Assembly: GCA_937881155.1 (NCBI GenBank)
Contig: CALGFI010000225.1
Span: 1-17,934, forward strand
Reading direction: 5' to 3'
DNA length: 17,934 bases
DNA from: an uncultured bacterium
Lineage (GTDB): Bacteria > Actinomycetota > UBA4738 > HRBIN12
Below, one piece after another: positions 7,880-15,119 of the stretch. Positions within the stretch are counted from its first letter, which is position 1, and each line of letters opens with the position of its first letter. The translations under genes and the position numbers were made by a program. The notes below the pieces were generated by a model, which saw nothing but the letters and a program-made list of their open reading frames with translations, was not told where the DNA came from and made no database searches.

Positions 7880-8889
7880 TCGGTTCGCCTCCTGCGCACC
7901 TCGAGCAGGCCGGCGGTCATCATCACCGCGACGATCAACACCCCACGGATCACCTGCGCGGTGTTGGGGTCGATCGACATCGCCGTGAGGATCGGGTTGA
8001 GGATGAACAGGATCACCCCTGCGGCGACGGCGCCGATCACCGAACCCACGCCGCCGGTCAACGCGATGCCGCCGAGCACGACCGCCGCCACGCTGTTCAG
8101 CGTCCCGTTCGCCGCGTTCGTGAACCGCGGATCGCCGTTCGCGGTGATGGCGGTGATCGCCAGGCCGGCCAGCGCGGCGAAGGCGCCACCGATCGCATAG
8201 GCCGTGATGCGCGCGCGTGCCGTGTTCACGCCCGAGAGGTAGGCGGCGTTCACGTCGCTCCCCACCGCGTAGAGCGCCAGCCCGCGCGGCGATCGCCGCA
8301 GCCAGACCGACACCGCGGCGAGCGGGATCACGAGGGCGGCGAGCGACGGCCAGTAGTTCGTGCCGACGCCGCCGGCCGAACCGGTGAACATCGCGCGGAA
8401 GCCGCCGCTGGCCCCGCCGCCGGGCGAGGGCAGGATCATCAGCGCGACGCCGGAGAAGACGAACAGGGTGGCCAAGGTGACGATGATGTCCGGCACGCGC
8501 GACCGCACGATGATCCAGCCGACGAATCCGTTCAGCAACGCCGCGCCGGCGAGGACGGCCGCGGAGATCACCATGCTCATGCCGAATCCCTGGCCGTCCA
8601 TCAACCGGGCCGAGATGGAGTTCGCCAGCACCATCATGGCGCCGGCGCCGAGATCGATGCCGCCGACGATCACCACGACCCCTTGGGAGATCGCCAGGTA
8701 CACCGTCTGGAGGCTGTTCTTGGCGATCGACGCGATCGTGAAGCTGCCGAACGCCGGGATCAACGTCGCGTACCACGCCAGCAACACAGCGAGCAGCACC
8801 CAGACGCCGATCGTCCAGCCGTGCATACGCAGCCAGCGACGGCGGGCCTCGGCGACGGACCGCGTCATGTCGCCGGTCGTGGCGCTCAC
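7876..8889 (-). CDS. CUT2-type sugar ABC transporter permease (proximal), 337 aa
   Basis: This RbsC-like permease begins with a short cytoplasmic tail and a first helix at WTIGVWVLLAVLLAW. It carries the CUT2 motif VIVGGIDLGAGAMMVLANSI and the C-terminal ATPase-coupling loop LGGIALTGGVGSVIG. The GTG at 8889 overlaps the ATPase stop by GTGA; an ATG seven residues in (MTRSVAEA) is a possible alternative. The C-terminus ends in a basic stretch RRRRTE. It lies between the ATPase and the second permease with four-base overlaps on both sides, the tightest part of the operon. Confidence 0.92.
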   Translation of the reverse strand: MSATTGDMTRSVAEARRRWLRMHGWTIGVWVLLAVLLAWYATLIPAFGSFTIASIAKNSLQTVYLAISQGVVVIVGGIDLGAGAMMVLANSISARLMDGQGFGMSMVISAAVLAGAALLNGFVGWIIVRSRVPDIIVTLATLFVFSGVALMILPSPGGGASGGFRAMFTGSAGGVGTNYWPSLAALVIPLAAVSVWLRRSPRGLALYAVGSDVNAAYLSGVNTARARITAYAIGGAFAALAGLAITAITANGDPRFTNAANGTLNSVAAVVLGGIALTGGVGSVIGAVAAGVILFILNPILTAMSIDPNTAQVIRGVLIVAVMMTAGLLEVRRRRTE

Positions 8890-10364
8890 GACCCCACCCC
8901 TTGCAGGCCGTGTGCGGCGCCCAGCAGCATCGCCTCGTCGGCCGACGCCGCGTCCTGCTCGTGCACGATCCGTCCGTCGTACATGACGAGGACGCGGTCG
9001 CAGATCAGTGGGATCTCGGCGAGCTCGCTCGTGTAGTAGAGGATCGCGGCGCCCTCGGCGGACAGCTCGCGGAGCAGGCCGTAGATCTGGTCCTTCGTGT
9101 GGATGTCGATGCCGCGCGTCGGGTCGAAGCACAGCAGAGCCTCGAACCCCGCGGCCAGCCACCGCCCGACCGCGAGCTTCTGCTGGTTGCCGCCCGACAG
9201 GCGGCGAGCCTGTCGCTGGGCCCGCGTGTCGATCGTCAGCCGGTCGATCACCCCGTCGACCCGCCGCTCCTCGTCCCGCAACAGCGAGAACCACCGGCCG
9301 ACCCGGTTGTACAGGGCCGACGCGAGGTTCTCGCGAACCGATCGCTGCGGGAGCAACGCCTGGGCGCGGTCCGAGGGGATCAGCACGACGCCGCGCGCGA
9401 TCGCGTCGTACGGCGACCGCGGGCGCACCGGTGTGCCACCCACCAGGAGCTCGCCGCCGTCGGACGGGCGATCGCCGGCCAGGACGTCGAACAAGCGATC
9501 CTGTCCCTGCCCCTCGAGCGCCACGAGGCCGAGGATCTCGCCGGCCCGGAGCCGGAGCGAGACCCCGCGCAGGTAGTCGCGCGACGTCAGGTCCCGGGCC
9601 TCGACCACGACGCGCTCCTCGGCGATGCGGGGCTCGGCGCGGGAGGCCTCCGCGGCCGTAGCGGCCACCTCGCCGAGCATCGCCTCGACGAGCCGCCCCT
9701 CGCCGCCTTCGCCCGGAACTATCGCCGCCACGTCGCGGCCGTCCCGGAGGATCGTGGCGCGGGTGCAGACCCGCAGCACCTCGGCCAGTCGGTGGGTGAT
9801 GAACAAGACCGATCGCCCTCGATCCCGGCGTTCGAACATCGCGATGAACACCCGCTCCGCGAGGTCCGCGGGCAGCGCGGCGGTGATCTCGTCGAGCATG
9901 AGCAGCTGCGGGTCGTGGACGAGCGCCCGCGCCAGGTCGAGGACGCGGAGGATCGGCAGTGGCACCTCCTTGGCGATGGCGTCGAAATCGAGGCCGCCGA
10001 GTCCCATCCCCTCGAGCCCCTCGCGCACCCGAGCGGGCTCGACGCCGGTGAGCCGGAGGTTCCGTTCGATCGTGAGGTCCGGGATCAGCGCCGGGTCCTG
10101 GAACACCGTGGCGAGCCCCGACCGCAGCGCGTCCGCCGGCTTCCTCGGGTGGATCGGTTCGCCGCTCAGCTCGATCGAGCCCGCGTCCGCCCGGATGACC
10201 CCGGCGAGCACCTTGACCAGCGTGCTCTTGCCGGCGCCGTTCGCGCCGAGCAACGCGTGGATCTCCCCGGGCTCCACGGTCAGGTCGACCGATCGCAGGG
10301 CCACCACGCTGCCGTACCGTTTGGCGATGCCTCGGGCGCGAAGGAGCGCCGGTTCGTCGGTCAC
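8886..10364 (-). CDS. CUT2-type sugar ABC transporter ATPase, two nucleotide-binding domains, 492 aa
   Basis: This RbsA/MglA-type protein has two fused ATPase domains. Domain 1 has Walker A GANGAGKST (40-48), Q-loop Gln89, Walker B LLMLDE (154-159) and His191, but its LSGGQ signature is replaced by EVPLPILRVLDLARAL (133-148). Domain 2 has a degenerate Walker A (VALEGQGQDRLF, 281-292), an intact LSGGNQQ (389-395), and FDPTRGID (413-420), which lacks the catalytic Glu of DEPTRGID. Thus only the composite site from Walker A/B of domain 1 and the signature of domain 2 looks competent, more one-sided than in E. coli RbsA. GTG at 10364 follows GGAG by five bases. The message is separated from the binding-protein gene by a hairpin. 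It energises import through the two downstream permeases. Confidence 0.94.
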   Translation of the reverse strand: MTDEPALLRARGIAKRYGSVVALRSVDLTVEPGEIHALLGANGAGKSTLVKVLAGVIRADAGSIELSGEPIHPRKPADALRSGLATVFQDPALIPDLTIERNLRLTGVEPARVREGLEGMGLGGLDFDAIAKEVPLPILRVLDLARALVHDPQLLMLDEITAALPADLAERVFIAMFERRDRGRSVLFITHRLAEVLRVCTRATILRDGRDVAAIVPGEGGEGRLVEAMLGEVAATAAEASRAEPRIAEERVVVEARDLTSRDYLRGVSLRLRAGEILGLVALEGQGQDRLFDVLAGDRPSDGGELLVGGTPVRPRSPYDAIARGVVLIPSDRAQALLPQRSVRENLASALYNRVGRWFSLLRDEERRVDGVIDRLTIDTRAQRQARRLSGGNQQKLAVGRWLAAGFEALLCFDPTRGIDIHTKDQIYGLLRELSAEGAAILYYTSELAEIPLICDRVLVMYDGRIVHEQDAASADEAMLLGAAHGLQGVGS

Positions 10365-10368
10365 GGGG

Positions 10369-10390
10369 ACTCCGTCACTCCGTCACTCCT
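10369..10390. repeat. Short tandem 8-bp repeat before the ATPase gene
   Basis: The unit ACTCCGTC occurs twice (10369-10376, 10377-10384) and a partial third copy follows (10385-10390). On the minus strand this gives several GGAG cores ahead of the ATPase GTG, so copy-number change could shift the ribosome-site spacing. It is short and may be chance. Confidence 0.5.
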
Positions 10391-10401
10391 TCTTCGGAGC
10401 T

Positions 10402-10434
10402 GAGGCCGAGCGCCGATCACCGGCGCTCGGCCTC
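10402..10434 (-). terminator. Perfect 14-bp intercistronic hairpin (attenuator or RNA-stability element)
   Basis: GAGGCCGAGCGCCG (10402-10415) and its exact complement (10421-10434) flank a 5-base loop. The stem is GC-rich and sits between the stop of the binding-protein gene (10445) and the ATPase start (10364). No T-run follows on the minus strand, so it is not a classical terminator. In binding-protein ABC operons such hairpins protect the upstream message or stop most transcripts, giving more binding protein than ATPase; that role here is inferred from position. Confidence 0.8.
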
Positions 10435-10444
10435 CTCCGTTGGC

Positions 10445-11515
10445 TCACTCCTCGCCCGGGCCCTTGCAGTCCAGGACGTCCTGCGCGGTGTAGGTCGTCC
10501 ACGGCTCGATCTCCATCGTCGAGACGAACCCCTGCGGCAGGTCCGGCAGGAACAGCTCCTCGAGCGCGTCGAGGTCGTCGACGTTGTCGTAGACCTCCGG
10601 CGTGAGCAGCGTGTCCCTCGGGTGGTCCTCCGCGCCGGTCAGCAGGTCGATCGCGATGGCAGTCGCCACGCCGCCCACCGGCGGCGGGTTCGTCACGATC
10701 GCGCCGACGAGCCCCCCGTCCTCGAGCTCGATCAGCTGCTCGATGAAGCCGTTGTTGTCGGCGCCGACGATCGGCACGAACGGCTCGTCCGCGTTCTGGA
10801 ACTGCTCGACGACCGGGTAGTCGATCCCCGACGTCCAAATCCCGTCCACGTCTTGCGTCGTGATGATCTCGAGCGCCTGCTGCGCCCCGGTCGACGGGTC
10901 CCATCCGGTGTGGACCTCACTCACGACGTTGATGTCCGGGTAGTTGGCGATGGCCTCATCCCAGCCCTGGTCGCGTGCGGTGTCGGCCGGGTGCCCGTCG
11001 AAGCCGCGCATGTACGCGACGTTGCCGGAGCCGCCGAGCTGCTCGAACAGCCACTCGGCGCCGAGCCGCGCGTAGGCGACCTGGTCGTTCGTGACGTTGT
11101 AGGCGTCCTCCGCGCTGACGGCCTGGTCGACCGCGACCACGGTGATCCCCTGGTCCGAGGCGGTTGCGATCACGTCGTCGAGCGCCGTGGCGTCGGCGGG
11201 GTTCACGATGATGGCGTCCACGCCCTGCGAGATCAGGCCTTCGATGTCCGCGATCTGGCCGGTGGCGTCGGTGTCCCGGTTGGCCAACACGACCTCGTCG
11301 ACCACGCCGCTGACGCGGGCCTGCGCCTTGATCGCGCAGATCATCTGCTCGCGCCACTGGTTGCCGACCAGCGTGTTGCTGACCCCGATGGTGAACGGAC
11401 CCTCCTCGCCGCCGTCACCACCGCCGTCGCCGTCGTCGCCGCAGGCCGCGGCGATGAGGGCGATCACCGACAGGGCCGCAGCCCATCGAATGCCCCTGCG
11501 CATCCGCATCCGCAT
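10445..11515 (-). CDS. Sugar ABC transporter substrate-binding lipoprotein (ribose-type), 356 aa
   Basis: The N-terminus has a basic start (MRMRMRRGIRW), a hydrophobic core and a lipobox IAAAC with Cys25 as the lipidation site, followed by a Gly/Asp-rich linker. The mature part begins FTIGVSNTLVGNQWREQM and contains ISQGVDAIIVNPADATAL, typical of periplasmic-binding-protein type 1 (peripla_BP_4) sugar receptors. The first ATG at 11515 lies eight bases after GGGGAGG; the second ATG (11509) is seven bases after AAGGAG and is equally possible. An in-frame GTG further upstream would bury the signal peptide and was not used. It is first in the uptake operon and delivers sugar to the two permeases. 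Specificity is not evident. Confidence 0.93.
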   Translation of the reverse strand: MRMRMRRGIRWAAALSVIALIAAACGDDGDGGGDGGEEGPFTIGVSNTLVGNQWREQMICAIKAQARVSGVVDEVVLANRDTDATGQIADIEGLISQGVDAIIVNPADATALDDVIATASDQGITVVAVDQAVSAEDAYNVTNDQVAYARLGAEWLFEQLGGSGNVAYMRGFDGHPADTARDQGWDEAIANYPDINVVSEVHTGWDPSTGAQQALEIITTQDVDGIWTSGIDYPVVEQFQNADEPFVPIVGADNNGFIEQLIELEDGGLVGAIVTNPPPVGGVATAIAIDLLTGAEDHPRDTLLTPEVYDNVDDLDALEELFLPDLPQGFVSTMEIEPWTTYTAQDVLDCKGPGEE

Positions 11516-11601
11516 GCTCCTTTCCTCCCCTTGCCCGTCCTGTCGATCCGCCGTGCTCCCCGGCGTCCGGCCTCGCCGGCCCGAACGCTCCCCCTCCGCC
11601 G
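11516..11601 (-). other. Leader of the uptake operon
   Basis: The 86 bases between the ROK remnant and the binding-protein gene hold no gene. The 9-base word GCGTTCGGG occurs twice on the minus strand, once here and once just inside the ROK remnant. A small CCGGC/GCCGG dyad is also present. No good promoter is seen, so the operon may depend on the promoter before the ROK remnant. Confidence 0.35.
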
Positions 11602-12452
11602 TCACCTCCTCCCGAACGCGCCGTCCGACGCCAGGGCCTCGTCCACGACCTGCGGCGAGATCAGCCACTCGCTGACCCTGATCGCGGCGCCCACGATCCC
11701 AGCCCGGTCGCCCAACACGCTCTTCTCGATCTTCAGCGCCCGCGTGGCGAGCGGCGTCGATCGCCTCGCGGATACCGGCCAGCAGGTGCTGGTGCCGTCG
11801 GCGAACACTGGTCCCACTGGCGCGACCAGCCGATCCCCGTGCCGAACCTGCTGTTCATCAAGATCGCCGGGTTCGGCAGGTTCACCGCGGCCGATAACAC
11901 GCGTTCGATCAGCCAGCCGGCGTCGCGCACCAGGCGCAGCGCGTCGCGGTTCCCGGCCTTCACCAGCCGGACCACGTCCCGTCCGTTCTTGGCGCCGATG
12001 CACCGGTCGGCCGACGGCGAACTCCGGACCTCCGGCCTCGTCCCGGCCGATCTCGGCGAGCATCGAGCGGAACCGGCCGTTCACCCACTCGAGGACCTCG
12101 TGGGGACCGGCGTCGACGGCCACATGCCGCCTCGTCTCGGCGAGCGGGGTCCCGGCCAGGTCGGCCACCGCGACCCGCGAATAGGTCGCCCCCACGTCCG
12201 CGAGCAGCACGATCCCCGCGCCGCGGTTGAACTCCAAACGGTCGGCCGCCGCCCGCCCGTCGAGGGCGCCTCCCTCGCCTCGACGAGCCACCCCTGCTGG
12301 ACCAGGGCATCGACCCGCTGTGAGACCGTCGAGCGCGCCCGCCCGGTGATAAGGGCGAGCTCCGCTCGGGTCTTCGCAACCACACCGACGATGAGCCGGA
12401 GCAGGTCTCCCGGAGAGCAGACGACGCCGCGCCCTTCCGACCTACTCGGCAC
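11602..12452 (-). pseudogene. Decayed ROK-family transcriptional repressor
   Basis: Pieces of one ROK repressor occur in order but in changing frames. From GTG 12452, a winged helix-turn-helix (TRAELALITGRARSTVSQRV, then GWLVEAREAPSTGGRRPT) is intact to about 12241. One base is then missing and the ROK fold goes on in another frame as LEFNRGAGIVLLADVGATYS down to AVGRPV (about 12001). The next piece, in a third reading, is IGAKNGRDVVRLVKAGNRDA to LPNPAILM. HLLAGIREAID is in yet another frame, and the end LATRALKIEKSVLGDRAGIV returns to the second frame. Between AVGRPV and IGAKN the whole ROK core, with DNDVN-like and cysteine zinc motifs, is absent (about 110 residues by comparison with the family). 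At least four frame changes plus a deletion argue against simple sequencing error. It sits just upstream of the sugar uptake operon, whose repressor it probably once encoded. Confidence 0.85.
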
Positions 12453-12458
12453 CCGCGA

Positions 12459-12488
12459 ACTGTATGGAGGTCGACTTCGGCCTGTCCA
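12459..12488 (-). promoter_or_regulatory. Promoter of the ROK remnant and possibly the uptake operon
   Basis: On the minus strand TGGACA (12488-12483) and TACAGT (12464-12459) are separated by 18 bases, a fair match to the housekeeping consensus (5/6 and 4/6). Transcription would start near 12452, exactly at the GTG of the ROK reading frame, so the message would be leaderless. As no better promoter is seen before the binding-protein gene, transcription from here may now serve the whole operon. Confidence 0.55.
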
Positions 12489-12573
12489 TGGAGGAAGCTC
12501 GCGCCGCTGCGAACGAAAGCCCGCTTGGAGCGCGCGTCGCCGTGTCGCCCGGCCCGGTATGGCCGCCGCAACC

Positions 12574-13371
12574 TCAACCCCGGTCTCCCGACGAGCGCGA
12601 GATCGCCCGCGCGTATCGCCGGGCATGGTCGCGATATGCGGCGTCGAACAGCGCCGAGGCCCGCTCCTCGCCGACGACCGACGGGCTCGTGATGACCGGC
12701 GGCAGGGCGTTCCGGCGCGCGAGCTCGTCGGCGACCTGCACCTTGATCTCGTTCACCACCGCCGCAAACGCGATCGTCGACCCCGGGCCGACCGGCGTGT
12801 CGACACCGTCGAGCGTCACGAGGGCGTCGCCCGCCGGTGTACCGATGTCGATCACCACATCGGCGTGATCGAGCAGCCGCGTCCCGGTGGGATGCCTCGG
12901 CCGGCCGGCCATCGACTGGGTCACGGAGGTGATGGCGATCACAGGCATGGATCGCCGTCGGGCCCCCATAGCCATCTCGATCGAAACGGTCGACAGCCCG
13001 CCAGCGCTGAAGACCATCATCGCGTCGGGCGGTCCCAGCTCGAAGTTCGCCAGGATCTGCTCCGCCAGTCCCTCGACCCGCTCGATGAACATCGCCTGGC
13101 GCTGGCCGTTCGCCCCTACGACCTGCGTGTGAAAGGTCATCGAGAGCTCGGCGATCGGGTGGAACCCGGGGTACGAGCCGTACCGCGGGAACATCTCCTC
13201 CAGCGGGATCCGGGAGTGGCCGGTGCCGAACAGGTGCACGAGCCCGTCGGCGACGATCGCCTCGGTGCACAGGCCGGCGGCCGTCGCGATCGTCTCCGAC
13301 TGCGTGGATTCGAATCGATCGAGGATCCGGCGCGCCTCGGCCAGCCACCGACCGAACGTTGGCGTCGACAT
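12574..13371 (-). CDS. SIS-domain phosphosugar-binding protein (UPF0309-like), 265 aa
   Basis: The sequence has a sugar isomerase (SIS) fold: HLFGTGHSRI (46-55) is the phosphosugar loop, and MMVFSAGGLSTVSIEMA with VIAITS form the second half of the site. EEMFPRYGSYPGFHPIAE is characteristic of the UPF0309-type sugar isomerase-domain proteins (assigned from memory of the family). Such proteins bind or convert phosphorylated sugars, often amino sugars, and lie beside GntR regulators and ABC transporters. ATG 13371 was chosen; GAGGGG lies ten bases upstream. An ATG at 13389 would add six residues without a ribosome site. The gene diverges from the GntR-ROK gene, and the operator at 13409 lies between them, so control by GntR is likely. 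Confidence 0.85.
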   Translation of the reverse strand: MSTPTFGRWLAEARRILDRFESTQSETIATAAGLCTEAIVADGLVHLFGTGHSRIPLEEMFPRYGSYPGFHPIAELSMTFHTQVVGANGQRQAMFIERVEGLAEQILANFELGPPDAMMVFSAGGLSTVSIEMAMGARRRSMPVIAITSVTQSMAGRPRHPTGTRLLDHADVVIDIGTPAGDALVTLDGVDTPVGPGSTIAFAAVVNEIKVQVADELARRNALPPVITSPSVVGEERASALFDAAYRDHARRYARAISRSSGDRG

Positions 13372-13408
13372 CTCCACCCGGCCCCTCATTGTTCGACGCG
13401 TGGACAAA

Positions 13409-13418
13409 TGTCTAGACA
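13409..13418. promoter_or_regulatory. GntR/HutC-type operator TGTCTAGACA
   Basis: A perfect 10-base palindrome containing GTCTAGAC, the core recognised by many HutC-subfamily GntR regulators. It lies in the 94-base divergent space between the SIS gene and the GntR-ROK gene, 38 bases from the SIS ATG and 48 from the GntR ATG, a good position for repression of both. A second copy with one changed base stands before deoC. Promoter hexamers around it are not clear. Confidence 0.75.
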
Positions 13419-13465
13419 ATCGGCATGCTAACGATGCGTCGGTCGACCCGTCAAGACGAGGTCCC

Positions 13466-15100
13466 ATGCCCGCGAGCGAGGCCCGGTACGAACGGATCGC
13501 GAAGCACCTGCGGCGTTTGGTGGCGCGCGGTGCGCCCCGCGACCGGCTCCCGTCGGACGCCGAGCTGTGCGAGCAGTTCTCGGTCAGCCGGATGACCGCT
13601 CGGCAGGCGGTCCAGCTGCTGGTCAACGAGGGGCTCGTCGTGAGACGCCGCGGGCGGGGCACGTTCGTCGCCGGCTCCCCGGTGGCTCGGACGCTCGGCT
13701 CGCCGCTGTCGTTCTCCGAGAGTATGCGCCGGCGCGGGCTCCGAGCCTCGTCCACGATCCTGCGAGCCGAGGTCGCCTCCCCGGCACCGGAGGACGTCGA
13801 GACGCTCGGCCTGCGCGAACGGGATCGCGTCGTCGTCCTGGAGCGGTTGCGCCTTGCTGACGACGTCCCCATGGCGATCGAGCGGGCCGTCCTCGTCCCG
13901 TCGCTGATTACCGTGCTGCAGGAGGACCTGGAGCGCACGTCGCTGCACGCGGCCATGGAAAAGCTCGGCCGGATCCCGACGCGGGCGCATGCCACGGCGA
14001 CGGCACGATCCGCCAGCCCCCTCGAGCGGCGACTCCTCGAGCTGTCGCCCCGCGACGTCTTGATCTGCGAGCACCGGGTGATCTGGGACCAGCACGGCGA
14101 ACCCCTCGAACACACAGAGACCCGGTACGCGTCGCAGCGCTACCGGTTCGAGGCCGTGTTGCGCCGGGACGAGCAGGGGGGAGGCCTAATGGCGTCTCGT
14201 CGACTCGTGGGCCTCGACCTGGGCGGCACGAACGTGAAGACGGTCGTGCTCGAGGAGACGGAGGGCGAACCTCGCGTCGTCGCGACCTCCACCGCGCCGG
14301 CCCGGGCCGAGGGCGGCCCCGACGCCGTGGTCGACCGGCTGATCGAGCTCGGTCGCGCCGCGCTCGCCGATCACGGGCCGATCGACGCGGTGGGCGTGGG
14401 CGTGCCGGGACTGTTCGATCGCGGAACCGGAGTGATCGAGCTGTTCCCGAACCTCCTCGGACCGTGGCCCGGGCATCCGTTCCGCGACCCGGTCGCGGCC
14501 GGGCTCGGCATGCCAGTGACGCTAATCAACGACGCCCGAGCGTTCACGTTGGCCGAGGGTCGGCTCGGCGCCGGGCGCGGCTGCCGGCTGCTTGCGTGCG
14601 TGACGCTGGGGACGGGCGTCGGCGGCGGGATCTTGATCGACGGACGGGTCGAGCTCGGCGAATGGGGCCGGGCCGGCGAGATCGGCCACCAGACCGTGCT
14701 GCCCGACGGCCCGCTCTGCGGGTGCGGCAACCGCGGCTGCGTCGAGCCGCTGGCCCAGGCCGACGCGCTGGCCGAGCTCGCAGAACGGGCCACCGCCGAG
14801 GAGGTCTATCGCGGCGTTCGAGACGGGGACGAGCGCTGCATCTCGGCGGTCGAGACCGTGGCCGGCTACCTCGGCATCGCGCTGGCGAACGTCGTCACGG
14901 TGGTCGGGCCACGGCGGATCGTGATCGGCGGCGGGATCTCGGCGGCCGGCGAGCTCGTGGTGGCCCCGATCCGCGACGCGGTCCGCCGCCGCGTCACCCT
15001 GGTGCCGCCCGAGGACATCGAAGTTACTGCGGCCGAGCTCGGCCCTGCGGCCGGCGCGATCGGCGCGGCGCTCGCCGCCGGGGACGCTGCCGAGGGGTAA
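13466..15100 (+). CDS. GntR/HutC regulator joined in frame to a ROK-family sugar kinase, 544 aa
   Basis: Residues 6-70 are a GntR winged helix (LPSDAELCEQFSVSRMTARQ, then GRGTFVAG) and residues about 78-235 a UTRA effector domain, together a normal-sized HutC-type repressor. Residue 242 is a Met (14189) starting a complete ROK kinase of 303 residues: GLDLGGTNVK (249-258), catalytic Asp356 (INDARAF), Glu405 and His408 (EIGH), and zinc cysteines 418, 420 and 425 (CGCGNRGC). The join is odd: a run of six G (14176-14181) is followed by TAATG. With five G the GntR frame would end at that TAA, which overlaps the kinase ATG, and GGGAGG would be its ribosome site. The unit may therefore be a true fusion or two coupled genes split by one base. 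The role is probably sugar-phosphate sensing plus sugar phosphorylation. The start at 13466 has a weak GAGG; no better one is seen. Confidence 0.88.
   Translation: MPASEARYERIAKHLRRLVARGAPRDRLPSDAELCEQFSVSRMTARQAVQLLVNEGLVVRRRGRGTFVAGSPVARTLGSPLSFSESMRRRGLRASSTILRAEVASPAPEDVETLGLRERDRVVVLERLRLADDVPMAIERAVLVPSLITVLQEDLERTSLHAAMEKLGRIPTRAHATATARSASPLERRLLELSPRDVLICEHRVIWDQHGEPLEHTETRYASQRYRFEAVLRRDEQGGGLMASRRLVGLDLGGTNVKTVVLEETEGEPRVVATSTAPARAEGGPDAVVDRLIELGRAALADHGPIDAVGVGVPGLFDRGTGVIELFPNLLGPWPGHPFRDPVAAGLGMPVTLINDARAFTLAEGRLGAGRGCRLLACVTLGTGVGGGILIDGRVELGEWGRAGEIGHQTVLPDGPLCGCGNRGCVEPLAQADALAELAERATAEEVYRGVRDGDERCISAVETVAGYLGIALANVVTVVGPRRIVIGGGISAAGELVVAPIRDAVRRRVTLVPPEDIEVTAAELGPAAGAIGAALAAGDAAEG
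14176..14191 (+). promoter_or_regulatory. Internal ribosome site and start of the kinase part
   Basis: A purine-rich GGGGGGAGG (14176-14184) stands four bases before the ATG at 14189. It overlaps TAA (14187-14189) as TAATG in the +1 frame. This is a strong site for separate translation of the ROK kinase even if the long frame is real. Confidence 0.7.
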
Positions 15101-15119
15101 CCCTCGCCGGCGAACGCGC

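Noticed and set aside
5779..8200. Long plus-strand frames opposite the second oxidoreductase and the permeases
   Set aside because: They are antisense to well-supported genes and have biased composition typical of GC-rich shadow frames.
7822..10403. Long plus-strand frames (404 and 500 codons) opposite permease and ATPase genes
   Set aside because: The minus-strand proteins carry clear transporter motifs; these frames have none.
10445..11668. Longer binding protein starting upstream of 11515
   Set aside because: It would put about 50 residues of Arg/Gly-rich sequence before a clear lipoprotein signal peptide; good ribosome sites serve the ATGs at 11515 and 11509.
11602..12291. Intact 229-aa ROK protein
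   Set aside because: Only the first and last parts of this frame look like ROK; the middle is frameshifted and the core is missing.
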